Shown piece by piece: positions 52,023-59,532 of a stretch of 62,890 nucleotides of DNA. The translations under genes and the position numbers were made by a program. A model generated the notes under the pieces. That model had not been told where the DNA came from, did not search any database, and saw only the letters and a program-made list of their open reading frames with translations. Within the stretch, counting starts at the first letter, position 1; the number at the start of each line of letters is the position of its first letter. Source of the DNA: Planctomycetota bacterium (GTDB lineage Bacteria > Planctomycetota > JAJSAM01 > JAJVHW01); the NCBI GenBank assembly GCA_021414065.1, contig JAIOPE010000059.1, forward strand, positions 1 to 62,890. Reading direction: 5' to 3'.

Positions 52023-52199
52023 CGGGATCGTGCTCCGGCTCAGTTGGATTCATCGGCAGTTTCGCATCCGGCGCGGACGTAGTTGCAGCGTCCGCGTCCC
52101 AGCGCCAGGAGTGTCATCGAAGCGGGCCAGGCGACCAGGGGAATGCGGCCAGCGTTCGCGCCGCGACGGGCAACTGCGTCCGTACGCGCGCCGACCGCG

Positions 52200-52712
52200 T
52201 CAGCGACCCCCGCCAGCGGACGACCCAGCGCCATCCCCCTTCGACGCGGGCGGCGGCGACGGCGCGCCGCTCGACGGAACTTCCTCAGTGAAGTTCGGCG
52301 GGGGACTGTCCGCCGGGGCAGCCGGGCCCTTCGTGCTCTTCGCGTGCTTCGCGCCACCAAGGGTCTTCGCCCGCTCGATCAGCGTGTTCGCGACCGGCGT
52401 GGCCCCGCCAGCGATCGCATCCTGCGCTGCCGAGAGGAGGGCGTCGATCGCCTCTGCGCCGACCTCCGTCGTCTGCGCCATGTCGGCCTGAGCCGACGCG
52501 CTGCCGCTGGCACCCACCGGCCCGGACTGGTTGGGCGAACCGTAGACCTTCACTTCAGCTCCCGGCTGCGCGATCAGGCCGATGCCGTTGTAGGCCGGGG
52601 CGGTCGCGGCCGGGTTCGCGCCGAGCGCCTGGGCAAGGCCCTGGCACGCGACGAGTGCGCCGGCGACGAGCGCGAGGACGAGGACGGACACGAAGCGACG
52701 GACTCCGAGCAT
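52200..52712 (-). CDS. Small lipoprotein
   Basis: A 170-aa secreted lipoprotein. The signal peptide 'RRFVSVLVLALVAGALVAC' ends in a lipobox (ALVAC, Cys23). The mature part is low in structure, with a helical middle (AEAIDALLSAAQDAIAGGAT) and a P/S/G-rich tail. It is encoded 12 nt after a small one-helix membrane protein at the end of the late operon. In that place it could be a spanin-like lysis protein, but the length and lack of a proline-rich short outer lipoprotein pattern make this uncertain. Confidence 0.7.
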   Translation of the reverse strand: MLGVRRFVSVLVLALVAGALVACQGLAQALGANPAATAPAYNGIGLIAQPGAEVKVYGSPNQSGPVGASGSASAQADMAQTTEVGAEAIDALLSAAQDAIAGGATPVANTLIERAKTLGGAKHAKSTKGPAAPADSPPPNFTEEVPSSGAPSPPPASKGDGAGSSAGGGR

Positions 52713-52724
52713 GAGGGACTCCCT

Positions 52725-53000
52725 TCACGAGTTCGCGCACTTGGATCGGTCGATCCCGTCGCGAACGGCATCGGCGATGACCTGGCGGTGCGCGTCGAGG
52801 GCTTCGCCGACCTTGCCCAAGACGCGCGTGTTCTCGTTGATGGCCGCGGTGGCCTGCTGCTGCGACGTGTGGCACGTCTCGGCGATCGACTTGATCGTCG
52901 AGTCGCGCCGGTCGAGCGCGCGCAGGAAGTAGATGACGAGCACGACGAGCACCGTGAGTGACGGCACCTGCCGGTCGGCTTCCTTGAGCGCTTCGTCCAT
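52725..53000 (-). CDS. Small membrane protein, holin-like by position
   Basis: A 91-aa protein with one membrane helix at about 13-31 (VPSLTVLVVLVIYFLRAL) and a helical, charged C-terminal part (ETCHTSQQQATAAINENTRV). It lies 3 nt after a fibre-type gene and just before a lipoprotein gene. One-helix proteins in this place are often holins or accessory lysis proteins; there is no diagnostic motif. Confidence 0.65.
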   Translation of the reverse strand: MDEALKEADRQVPSLTVLVVLVIYFLRALDRRDSTIKSIAETCHTSQQQATAAINENTRVLGKVGEALDAHRQVIADAVRDGIDRSKCANS

Positions 53001-53003
53001 GGC

Positions 53004-53996
53004 TCACGCCCTTTCGTGGCGCGGACGCTGCGCGTACGCGAGGTCCGCGCGGAAGACGACGACGCCGCCAGACTTGCCCGCGCCGCCGACGGACTTCCGC
53101 CAGAGCGTGACGAGGACGAGGCAGCCCGCAGAGAGCGGGTTCACGGGGTCGTCGTGGTCGATGACGAGCTCGGTGACGTGCGGTCCGCCGCCGTCGTCCA
53201 CACCGTCGACGTCCGCGCCGATGTCCGTCGCGGCGTCGACGAGTGCGGTCGCGGCCTTCCCGACCTTCTCCTGACCGGGGATGAGCGTGCGGACCTCGCC
53301 CGACCACTCGATGTCGTCGCCGGCGAGCTGCGCCTGGTTGAGAAGCTGGAAGACGCGGAGCCGCGCGTCGGTCGTGCCCTGCCAGTTCTTCGGCACAACG
53401 AACGCCAGCGTGCGCTTCTCCAGGACGTCGTCGAAGAGCCAGCCCTCGAGCGCGCCCTTCCTCGCCTTGGTCGGCGGGTTCACGGCGTCGTTGCCGATGT
53501 CGCCCTCGAGCGGGAGCTCCACGGTGTCGAAGGACGCCGCGGGCGTGATCGAAAGCAGTCCCTTCCAGCCCGCCGAGACCGGCATGTCCGCAAGCCAGAG
53601 CTCGCCGTCGGTGATCCGGTAGACGAGGAGCCCGGCGTTGAGCGGCGAGGCGGCCGGCAGCGCGTTGCGGTTCTCGACGCGAAGCGCCTTGTGCTCCCAC
53701 GGCGCGAGCCGGTCGTCAACGATGCTAGGGTCGGCGTTGATGCTGGCCGGCAGCCGCGAGAGCGGTCCGATCGGCTGCCACGACGGTCCGCCGCCGTCGA
53801 TCCGCACGTACTGCTTCAGGCGGTACGGGACCACCGCGGAGTCGAGCCAGAGCTGGCCCTCCTGCGGGTTCGTGGGCGGCGTCGCGCCGACGAAGCACGT
53901 CCGGAGTTCGACGGTGCGCCCTTCGAGCTCGAGGAACGCGACCGGGATGGAGTCCCCGGTGTTGGGATCGTCGTTGAGGGGAGCCCAGGTCGGCAC
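53004..53996 (-). CDS. Phage tail fibre/receptor-binding type protein
   Basis: A 330-aa protein that I place among distal tail proteins. It has 'FVGATPPTNPQEGQLWLDSA', a phrase shared with many phage fibre and baseplate proteins (G-x-x-x-P-x-x-x-x-x-G-x-L-W-x-D), 'GLLVYRITDGELWLADMP' and a beta-rich C-terminal domain. The GTG at 53996 lies 5 nt after a conserved promoter-like element, so its mRNA may be leaderless. The membrane protein and lipoprotein genes follow in the same operon. Confidence 0.7.
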   Translation of the reverse strand: MPTWAPLNDDPNTGDSIPVAFLELEGRTVELRTCFVGATPPTNPQEGQLWLDSAVVPYRLKQYVRIDGGGPSWQPIGPLSRLPASINADPSIVDDRLAPWEHKALRVENRNALPAASPLNAGLLVYRITDGELWLADMPVSAGWKGLLSITPAASFDTVELPLEGDIGNDAVNPPTKARKGALEGWLFDDVLEKRTLAFVVPKNWQGTTDARLRVFQLLNQAQLAGDDIEWSGEVRTLIPGQEKVGKAATALVDAATDIGADVDGVDDGGGPHVTELVIDHDDPVNPLSAGCLVLVTLWRKSVGGAGKSGGVVVFRADLAYAQRPRHERA

Positions 53997-54001
53997 GCAC
54001 C

Positions 54002-54030
54002 GAGGTTCGGTGCGCGTCAGGGTCGATCAA
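54002..54030 (-). promoter_or_regulatory. Conserved late-promoter-like element (copy before the 53996 gene)
   Basis: On the minus strand: TTGATC at 54030-54025, a 17-nt spacer beginning GACCCTGAC, and AACCTC at 54007-54002. The GTG start follows after 5 nt. It lies downstream of the EVE-like/HNH insertion. Confidence 0.65.
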
Positions 54031-54075
54031 CCGCATAGACCCACGTGTCCGCGGGACGCTGTCGGTGGCGGCTAG

Positions 54076-54115
54076 AATTCGCGGGACATGTTCAGCACAC
54101 CATGTCCCGCGGATT
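54076..54115. terminator. Long inverted repeat downstream of the EVE/HNH gene
   Basis: AATTCGCGGGACATG and CATGTCCCGCGGATT pair over 15 positions with one mismatch around a 10-nt loop. It lies 28 nt after the stop of the HNH gene (minus strand) and before the next promoter-like element. There is no long T-run; it may be a terminator or a protein-binding site. Confidence 0.6.
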
Positions 54116-54142
54116 CAGGCCGCCGCTAACAGACGCGGCAGG

Positions 54143-55150
54143 TCACCCGTTGGGCGAGTTCGGAGGGGGCGCCGGAAGGTCACGAACGGCGTCGCCACCG
54201 GTCCCGACTCGCCGCCAGTGCTGACGCAGCGCGTCAGGCGCGGGCGGAATCTCTCCCGGCCGTACGCGCAGGCCCGCATAGCGCTTGAGATTCGCCGCTC
54301 CCCATGGGCTGGTTCCGATCCGTGCCTCGTTGATCAAGATGGCGCCGTCAAGGCCCAACGTGAACCACCCACTCTCGAACGCACGATCGTGCATCAAGCA
54401 GAGGCAGAGGCCATTCGCGGTGCTCCCACGCAACTGCGGGGCATCTGCCCAGCGAGCGATGTGGGCGCCAACGAGCAGAGCATCCTCCGAAACGGGACAG
54501 TCCGGAAAGCAGCAGTGATGCCCGTAGTTCGCACGGACGTTGTCGGAGAATACGCCCTGTCCGACGCGAGCGAGGAGTTGGCGGACCTGCTCGCCAGTTC
54601 GAGCTGCCGGGTTGGCATTGGGTGTGCCGCGAGGCGCCATCTCGGTGGTGCGACCGAGCACGATGCCTGCGAGGCTCGTGCTCAGCTCCGAGAGGTACGC
54701 GCCGTTGAGGCACTGAAGACGGCCCGCCTGGAACACGAAGAACACGTGTTCACGGGTCCTTCGCGGCAACTCACGATTCCGATCGAAGTACGTCCGGAGT
54801 TCGTCACGCGTTGCCCGGAGCACGTCTCCCAGCGCGATCGGCTCAACGAGGGGGACGAACGCGGAGAGTGGAACTCGGTAGAAGGAGGATGCGTACGACC
54901 ACTGGCCGGGAACCGAAGGACGCTCACTTGTCTCGTAGCCGTCCGCGTCAGCGACCGAGTGTCCAACGAACGCAGCCCTTGAGCCTTTGCCGCGCAGGTG
55001 GACGACGATGTCCCCCTTCCGCACCGACAAGAGCAGCTCCCAGAATGGCCAACGTCCTGAGGGGTTCTTGTGCGAAGGAGACCAGAGGCACTCCGCGAAT
55101 CCCCAGCCGTCTCCTCCGTGTGACGCGTCGCGCGACATCTCAAGCCACAC
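54143..55150 (-). CDS. EVE-like/PUA-like domain fused to HNH nuclease
   Basis: A 335-aa two-domain protein. The N-terminal ~150 residues have 'LLLSVRKGDIVVHLRGKGSR', 'FVGHSVADADGYETSERP' and 'SSFYRVPLSAFVPLVEPIAL', consistent with an EVE/PUA-like fold that recognises modified bases. The C-terminal part is an HNH_2-type nuclease: 'CCFPDCPVSEDALLVGAHI', 'ANGLCLCLMHDRAFESGWF'. Such fusions are modification-dependent (Type IV) restriction enzymes in other bacteria. It starts at GTG 55150 after GGAGG and lies among tail fibre genes as a probable cargo gene; ATG 55138 is an alternative start. Confidence 0.8.
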   Translation of the reverse strand: MWLEMSRDASHGGDGWGFAECLWSPSHKNPSGRWPFWELLLSVRKGDIVVHLRGKGSRAAFVGHSVADADGYETSERPSVPGQWSYASSFYRVPLSAFVPLVEPIALGDVLRATRDELRTYFDRNRELPRRTREHVFFVFQAGRLQCLNGAYLSELSTSLAGIVLGRTTEMAPRGTPNANPAARTGEQVRQLLARVGQGVFSDNVRANYGHHCCFPDCPVSEDALLVGAHIARWADAPQLRGSTANGLCLCLMHDRAFESGWFTLGLDGAILINEARIGTSPWGAANLKRYAGLRVRPGEIPPAPDALRQHWRRVGTGGDAVRDLPAPPPNSPNG

Positions 55151-55288
55151 GTGATCATCCTCCGCCCGCCGGCGCCGGCATGATGACGAGGCGACGCGCC
55201 GATCGGGCGCCCCGAGCGTACAGCAGCCGCGTACTCACAGATGCCGACCAATGCGCGACATGCGGAGAGTGGTCTTCTGAGGCAGGCC

Positions 55289-55792
55289 CTACGTGGCGAT
55301 GAGCCCGTGGGCGCGCAGGCGCGCGAGGATGGCCATCACCGCCGCCCGGGCCTGGATGTCGATCACGCCGCCGCCCGCCGGGTCCGCAATCGCCGCCTTC
55401 TGCGAGCCGACGACCTGAACCGAGTCGACGACGAGGCCGGCCGCCACTGCGCGCTTGGTGCCGTCAAGGGACGGGATGCCGTTCGCGACATCGGTGGGCA
55501 GCCACCCGACGTCGAGCGTCCCGCCGGCGTCCGCCTTCGGGATCGCGTTCGCGGCGGGCGTCGCCGTAGCGACCTCGTCGGTGCCGCCGTCCTTGTGCGT
55601 CGCGGCGTGCAGGATCGGCGGGATCCACCCCGCCGCGAGCTGCCCGCTCGGCATCGCCTTCGGGATCTTCCCCGCGGCCGGGGCGACGGTGGCGTTCGCG
55701 GGGTCCTGGACGACGAGCGCCGCGCCGTCGAGGGTCGCGAGGCCGTCCGCCACGCCGGCGTCGTCCTCGGTCCAGATCAGCTTCCAGGCCAC
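55289..55792 (-). CDS. Tail fibre-like protein
   Basis: A 167-aa protein of fibre type. It begins 'VAWKLIWTEDDAGVADGLA', contains repeated 'A-N-A-I-P-K-A-D-A-G-G-T-L' phrases and 'HAATHKDGGTDEVATATPAA', a motif common in phage fibres. Its N-terminal peptide is close to that of the larger fibre gene (VAWKKLITEDDFGGFAN), suggesting a duplicated attachment peptide. The GTG at 55792 lies 3 nt after the upstream stop. Confidence 0.78.
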   Translation of the reverse strand: MAWKLIWTEDDAGVADGLATLDGAALVVQDPANATVAPAAGKIPKAMPSGQLAAGWIPPILHAATHKDGGTDEVATATPAANAIPKADAGGTLDVGWLPTDVANGIPSLDGTKRAVAAGLVVDSVQVVGSQKAAIADPAGGGVIDIQARAAVMAILARLRAHGLIAT

Positions 55793-55795
55793 GGG

Positions 55796-56119
55796 CTACT
55801 CGAGCTCCAGCTGCCGCAGCCGCGGCGCGAGCACCTGGTGGCGAAGGAGCTCGATCGCCATAAGCACCGTCTCGGGCGACGCGCCGTGGTGGTTCACGAC
55901 CTCGGCGAGGTCGTCGTGGAGCGCGCGAGTGCGCTCCTTCTGCGTGAGGCGCGATCCCGTTGCGACGGGCGGCCCGGGGTCCGCGGGAGCCGGTTCCTCG
56001 GCGGGCATCTCGGGCACGGGCGGTCCGGGAGGGACGAAGACCTGCGGGCGGCCGTCGCGCTCCTGCGCCTGCCGCGCGGCGCGCGCGTGGACCCTCGCGA
56101 GGAAGGCTGGATCCGCCAC
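55796..56119 (-). CDS. Small protein between fibre genes
   Basis: A 107-aa protein not recognised: a helical start (ADPAFLARVHARAARQAQER), a proline-rich middle and a helical end (ASPETVLMAIELLRHQVLAP). It is 5 nt after the fibre gene stop and 3 nt before the next fibre gene, so it could be a fibre assembly or chaperone protein. The start is GTG 56119. Confidence 0.65.
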   Translation of the reverse strand: MADPAFLARVHARAARQAQERDGRPQVFVPPGPPVPEMPAEEPAPADPGPPVATGSRLTQKERTRALHDDLAEVVNHHGASPETVLMAIELLRHQVLAPRLRQLELE

Positions 56120-56124
56120 GGCGA

Positions 56125-57153
56125 TCAGTACCACACCATGAGGCGCGTGATCGTCGTGTCGAAGATGACGCGACCGACCGCGGGCGCCGCCGGACGGGCG
56201 CCCGTCGTGTAGCCCTTCGGCCGCAGCGCCGTGATCTCGTTGTCGGCGAAGTCCCATGCGGCGCCCGCCTGCGCGGCCGCGGGGACGCGCGTGTCGGAGA
56301 GCCGCCCGTCGTTGCCGGCGCACGCCTGCTGCGAGCCGGTGCCGAGCGTGCGGAACGAGGGGACGCCCACCAGGCCGTCCTTGTTCGCGGCGGCGACGTG
56401 GGCGTCCGTGATGCCGAGGGCCTTCACCCGGATCGTGTCCGCGTTGATCTCGATCGTCGAGTCGTCGACGTTCACGTCGAGGGTGTTGCCGGTCTTCGAG
56501 AGACCGTTGCCGGCGGAGATCGCGCCCGAGCTGCTGAACTGCGTCCACGTGAGCGGCGTCGTGTTGACGACGATCGGAGCGTCGGTCGTCATCACCCAGA
56601 GGGTGTCGGCGTTGGTCGCGCCCTCCTGGATGAAGACCGAGCCGCCGAGGAGATCGCCCTCGCTGTCCGCGTCGGCCGCGCGGTCGAGTATCCAAGGCGT
56701 CCCGCCACTGCCCTTGTCGGTGACGACGTAGATGCCGTGCTCGAGGTGGGATGCACCCTCGTTCTTCACGACGACTCGGTCACCGTTGTTGGCCGCTATG
56801 CCGTCGACCGAGAGGGCGCCGTTCGCCGAGGCGGTCAGCGTGTTTCCGACGCGGCCGTGGGCAGGCAGCGCCGCGGCCGTCGCGAGCCGCGCCGAGTCCT
56901 TCGGCGCGAGGCCCTGCGCGACCGAGTCGACGTAGCCCTTGGTCGCCAGGTGTGCGGGCGCGGTCGGGTCGGCGGCGTTCGTGCCCTTGAAGGCACCGAA
57001 GTCGAGGTCGCGCGTGAGCGGCCCGAGCGCGGGAGCCGCATCGCTGCGCATCGCGGTCGTCGCGGCACCGTTGACGGCAGCACCGCCGATCACGGCAGAG
57101 GGATTCGCGAACCCTCCGAAGTCGTCCTCGGTGATCAGCTTCTTCCAGGCCAC
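56125..57153 (-). CDS. Tail fibre protein
   Basis: A 342-aa fibre protein. It has the fibre-typical 'HLATKGYVDSVAQGLAPKDS' followed by 'ARLATAAALP', then 'NGDRVVVKNEGASHLEHGIY' and 'GDLLGGSVFIQEGATNADTL', and a C-terminal repeat-rich region with 'GRLSDTRVPAAAQAG'. I chose GTG 57153, which has a good GGAGG site; the frame is open upstream but lacks support. A conserved promoter-like element precedes it. Confidence 0.85.
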   Translation of the reverse strand: MAWKKLITEDDFGGFANPSAVIGGAAVNGAATTAMRSDAAPALGPLTRDLDFGAFKGTNAADPTAPAHLATKGYVDSVAQGLAPKDSARLATAAALPAHGRVGNTLTASANGALSVDGIAANNGDRVVVKNEGASHLEHGIYVVTDKGSGGTPWILDRAADADSEGDLLGGSVFIQEGATNADTLWVMTTDAPIVVNTTPLTWTQFSSSGAISAGNGLSKTGNTLDVNVDDSTIEINADTIRVKALGITDAHVAAANKDGLVGVPSFRTLGTGSQQACAGNDGRLSDTRVPAAAQAGAAWDFADNEITALRPKGYTTGARPAAPAVGRVIFDTTITRLMVWY

Positions 57154-57177
57154 GCAGCACCTCCGGGTACGGAGGTC

Positions 57178-57206
57178 CAGCGTCGCAGGGGGGCAGAGTC
57201 GTGCAA
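57178..57206 (-). promoter_or_regulatory. Conserved late-promoter-like element (copy before the fibre operon)
   Basis: On the minus strand: TTGCAC at 57206-57201, a 17-nt spacer beginning GACTCTGCC, and ACGCTG at 57183-57178, 24 nt before the GTG at 57153. It lies between the fibre operon and the two plus-strand small genes. Confidence 0.67.
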
Positions 57207-57347
57207 GCGCAGTACGAACGGTCGAGACGTACTTGCCTTCCCGCCGGCTGGCCCACCTCTCGCATCCGCGAAGCGGGGCGCGGGGCGGCGTGACCTTGAT
57301 GCGTACCGCCACGGAGCGAAGGTCTCGTCAGCCGCAAGGAGGCCAAG

Positions 57348-57593
57348 ATGAACGACACGAAGAGCAAGGGCTACACGCCGACGGAGATCCCGGCGGGCTG
57401 GCGCGCGCCAGCGCACCCCTACCCGGACATGCGCTGCGCCAAGTGCGGGGTCCAGTTGGTCCCGTGGGGCACCGTCCTCGGGGGCGCGCGCGAGCTGGTG
57501 CAGATGCACTGCGGCGACCACCCGACCGCAGACCGACTGTGGGACGAGCGGACCGGGGAGGACTGCGGGCCGCTCCACGAGACGAGGAGGTAG
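57348..57593 (+). CDS. Small zinc-ribbon-like cargo protein
   Basis: An 81-aa protein with 'MRCAKCGVQLVPWGTVLG' and 'QMHCGDHP', a CxxC...C-x-x-H zinc site. It has a strong AAGGAGG before ATG 57348. It is on the opposite strand to the surrounding tail genes and forms a pair with the next small gene. Function is unknown. Confidence 0.7.
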   Translation: MNDTKSKGYTPTEIPAGWRAPAHPYPDMRCAKCGVQLVPWGTVLGGARELVQMHCGDHPTADRLWDERTGEDCGPLHETRR

Positions 57594-57595
57594 CG

Positions 57596-57841
57596 ATGCG
57601 AGGACTCGGCGACGGCGGGATCGACGACGGCGGGAGCTACGTCGAGTACGTGTTCGAGGGGCGACGCGAGCAGGGCTGGGTCTACCGGCTCCTCCGCGGC
57701 GACCTCGTCCAGATCGAGACGTTCTCGGGCGACTACGTCGTGATGCACCACGTCCGCCGCACCGCGATCCGGCACGTCTTCACCGCCGAGGAACTAGCGA
57801 AAGCAGATCGGGCAGCGGGAGCGCAGCCGCGCCGCCGGTAG
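57596..57841 (+). CDS. Small beta-rich cargo protein
   Basis: An 81-aa protein: 'GSYVEYVFEGRREQGWVYRL' and 'GDLVQIETFSGDYVVMHHVR', a KOW/SH3-like beta pattern, then a short helix. AGGAGGT lies just before ATG 57596, 2 nt after the upstream stop. It is translated together with the zinc-ribbon protein. No function can be assigned. Confidence 0.7.
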   Translation: MRGLGDGGIDDGGSYVEYVFEGRREQGWVYRLLRGDLVQIETFSGDYVVMHHVRRTAIRHVFTAEELAKADRAAGAQPRRR

Positions 57842-57881
57842 AACGTCGCGCTCGCAGTCGGGGGTCCCGTGCGCGTAGACT

Positions 57882-57899
57882 CTCGGTGTCGAGACCGAG
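57882..57899. terminator. Short stem-loop after the plus-strand small genes
   Basis: CTCGGT and ACCGAG form a perfect 6-bp stem around GTCGAG, about 40 nt after the stop of the small plus-strand gene. A pyrimidine-rich tract (near 57945-57960) follows. This could end the small plus-strand transcript; evidence is weak. Confidence 0.35.
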
Positions 57900-58009
57900 G
57901 CTGGAACTGACCCTTCCGTAAGATCGCGCGACCACTCCACATTCCCCTTTTCCCCTTTTCTCAACGTCGCCGGTTCTCCTTGGTCTCCGACCCCGCAGCG
58001 CACGAGCCC

Positions 58010-59371
58010 CTACGTCCCCATCGCCTGCCAGTGGACAGTCGGGGCAAACGTCGCCGGGTCGCCGACGAACACCGCCGCGCCGCCCGCGATCGTGAAGCCG
58101 GTCGGGGTGACGTTCGTGATAGTCGGGTTTCCCGCGTAGCCGAGGAGCGTCGCCGTCACCTTCGGGGAGTTCTGGAAGGGCGTCGGGAAGACGACGTCGA
58201 CGGGCTGGCAGTTGACGACGACGTGCCCCTCCTGCTTCCGGTTGAACTTCCGCCGCATGACGACGAGCCGGGGGACACGGACGAAGCGCAGTCCGTCGCC
58301 GGTCACCGTGACCCGGAGCCGGGACCGCCAGTATTTATATGTGCCCGGCGCGAAGGGACGCCAGCCGTCCCACGGCCCCGCGGGCGTGGCGCTCGTGTCG
58401 ATCTCGATCTCGACGTCCGTCGGCGGGAGCGGCGTGAGCCGCCACGAGTTCTGCGAGGCGAAGCTCGGCGTGCCCAGGGGCACGAGCGTCTCGTCGCGGA
58501 GCCGCCGCGCACCGAGCGCGGGACGTCGGACTGCGCCGAACGGGAGGTTCGGGTCGACGGGCTGCGCGACGCCCATGTCGAGCTCGACGCGCTGGTGTTC
58601 GACCTGGCCCGCGTCGAAGGGGGGCGCCTCGTAGACGCCGCGCGGCCAGTACTTCGCGAAGCACGGGACGCCCGCGAAGGACGCGAAGGGCGCGATCGCC
58701 GCGCCGAAGTGGAGCGGCAGGCGCTCCAGCCGCAGCGCCCCGCCGTCCACCTCGAGGTGGGTCTTCGTGCCGGGCCAGCCCGCTGCACCCTGGTCCGCGG
58801 CGTCGGCGGTCACGTGGCTGTCGAGCGCCGCGATCGTGACGTCGATCGACGCCGCAGCGCGCGACGTGCGGCCGTGCACGTCGACCGCCTTGATGTGGAA
58901 CGTCGCGGCGCCCGACGCAGTCCACGGCCAGGAGCACGACGTCCCGGTGAGGTCGGCGGCGACGCGCGCGCCGTCCTCCCACGAGTCACCGATGCGGATC
59001 TCGAACGTCGCCGCCCTGCCGCCCGCGGGCGCGTCCCACCGGAAGTTGAGGTTCGCGGCGTCTTGCGTGGCGGCGAAGCCCGTGGGTGCCTCGGGCAGCG
59101 GCGGCGTCCCTTCGTCGGCCATCGCGGCGACGCGGATCGTCTCCCACTCGTCCTCGGCCGCGAGGCTCCCGTCGCTCTCCACCGGGGCGATCGCGAACGT
59201 GTAGCTCCGCTCGGGGTTGAGACCCGCCGCGCTGAACTCCGTCCCGTCCGTCCGGCCGATCTCGTTCCACGCATCGTCGGCGGCCGAGCGCTTCATGACG
59301 GCGGAGGTCCCCGCCTCCGTGCGCGACCAGGAGAGGACGACGTCGATGTACGGTGCGGTCTCGAAAGACAT
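58010..59371 (-). CDS. Distal tail protein with fibronectin-type and H-type lectin-like domains
   Basis: A 453-aa protein. The N-terminal half has two beta-sandwich domains of fibronectin type ('LSWSRTEAGTSAVMKRSAAD'; 'PEAPTGFAATQDAANLNFRW'). The C-terminal ~80 residues ('VVFPTPFQNSPKVTATLLGY', 'TNVTPTGFTIAGG') fit the H-type lectin fold often found at the end of tail proteins and used to bind host glycans. I chose ATG 59371, directly behind a conserved promoter-like element. It probably attaches to the tail hub protein encoded upstream. Confidence 0.8.
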   Translation of the reverse strand: MSFETAPYIDVVLSWSRTEAGTSAVMKRSAADDAWNEIGRTDGTEFSAAGLNPERSYTFAIAPVESDGSLAAEDEWETIRVAAMADEGTPPLPEAPTGFAATQDAANLNFRWDAPAGGRAATFEIRIGDSWEDGARVAADLTGTSCSWPWTASGAATFHIKAVDVHGRTSRAAASIDVTIAALDSHVTADAADQGAAGWPGTKTHLEVDGGALRLERLPLHFGAAIAPFASFAGVPCFAKYWPRGVYEAPPFDAGQVEHQRVELDMGVAQPVDPNLPFGAVRRPALGARRLRDETLVPLGTPSFASQNSWRLTPLPPTDVEIEIDTSATPAGPWDGWRPFAPGTYKYWRSRLRVTVTGDGLRFVRVPRLVVMRRKFNRKQEGHVVVNCQPVDVVFPTPFQNSPKVTATLLGYAGNPTITNVTPTGFTIAGGAAVFVGDPATFAPTVHWQAMGT

Positions 59372-59377
59372 GACCTG

Positions 59378-59406
59378 AAGTCTCGGCCTGCGACAGCGTC
59401 GTGCCA
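59378..59406 (-). promoter_or_regulatory. Conserved late-promoter-like element (copy before the lectin-like tail gene)
   Basis: On the minus strand: TGGCAC at 59406-59401, a 17-nt spacer beginning GACGCTGTC, and AGACTT at 59383-59378. The ATG at 59371 follows after 6 nt. It lies at the edge of the plus-strand TIR/deoxyribosyltransferase-like insertion. Confidence 0.6.
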
Positions 59407-59532
59407 CCGGCATCGACGCTCCTGAACCAGCAGCGACGGGAGCGTTGGACGCAGCGCGGCGTGCCCCACTCCGCGACGTTGTCCGGTCCAGTCGCGCTAG
59501 GCGATGTCCCTGGTGAGGATCACACTGACTCG

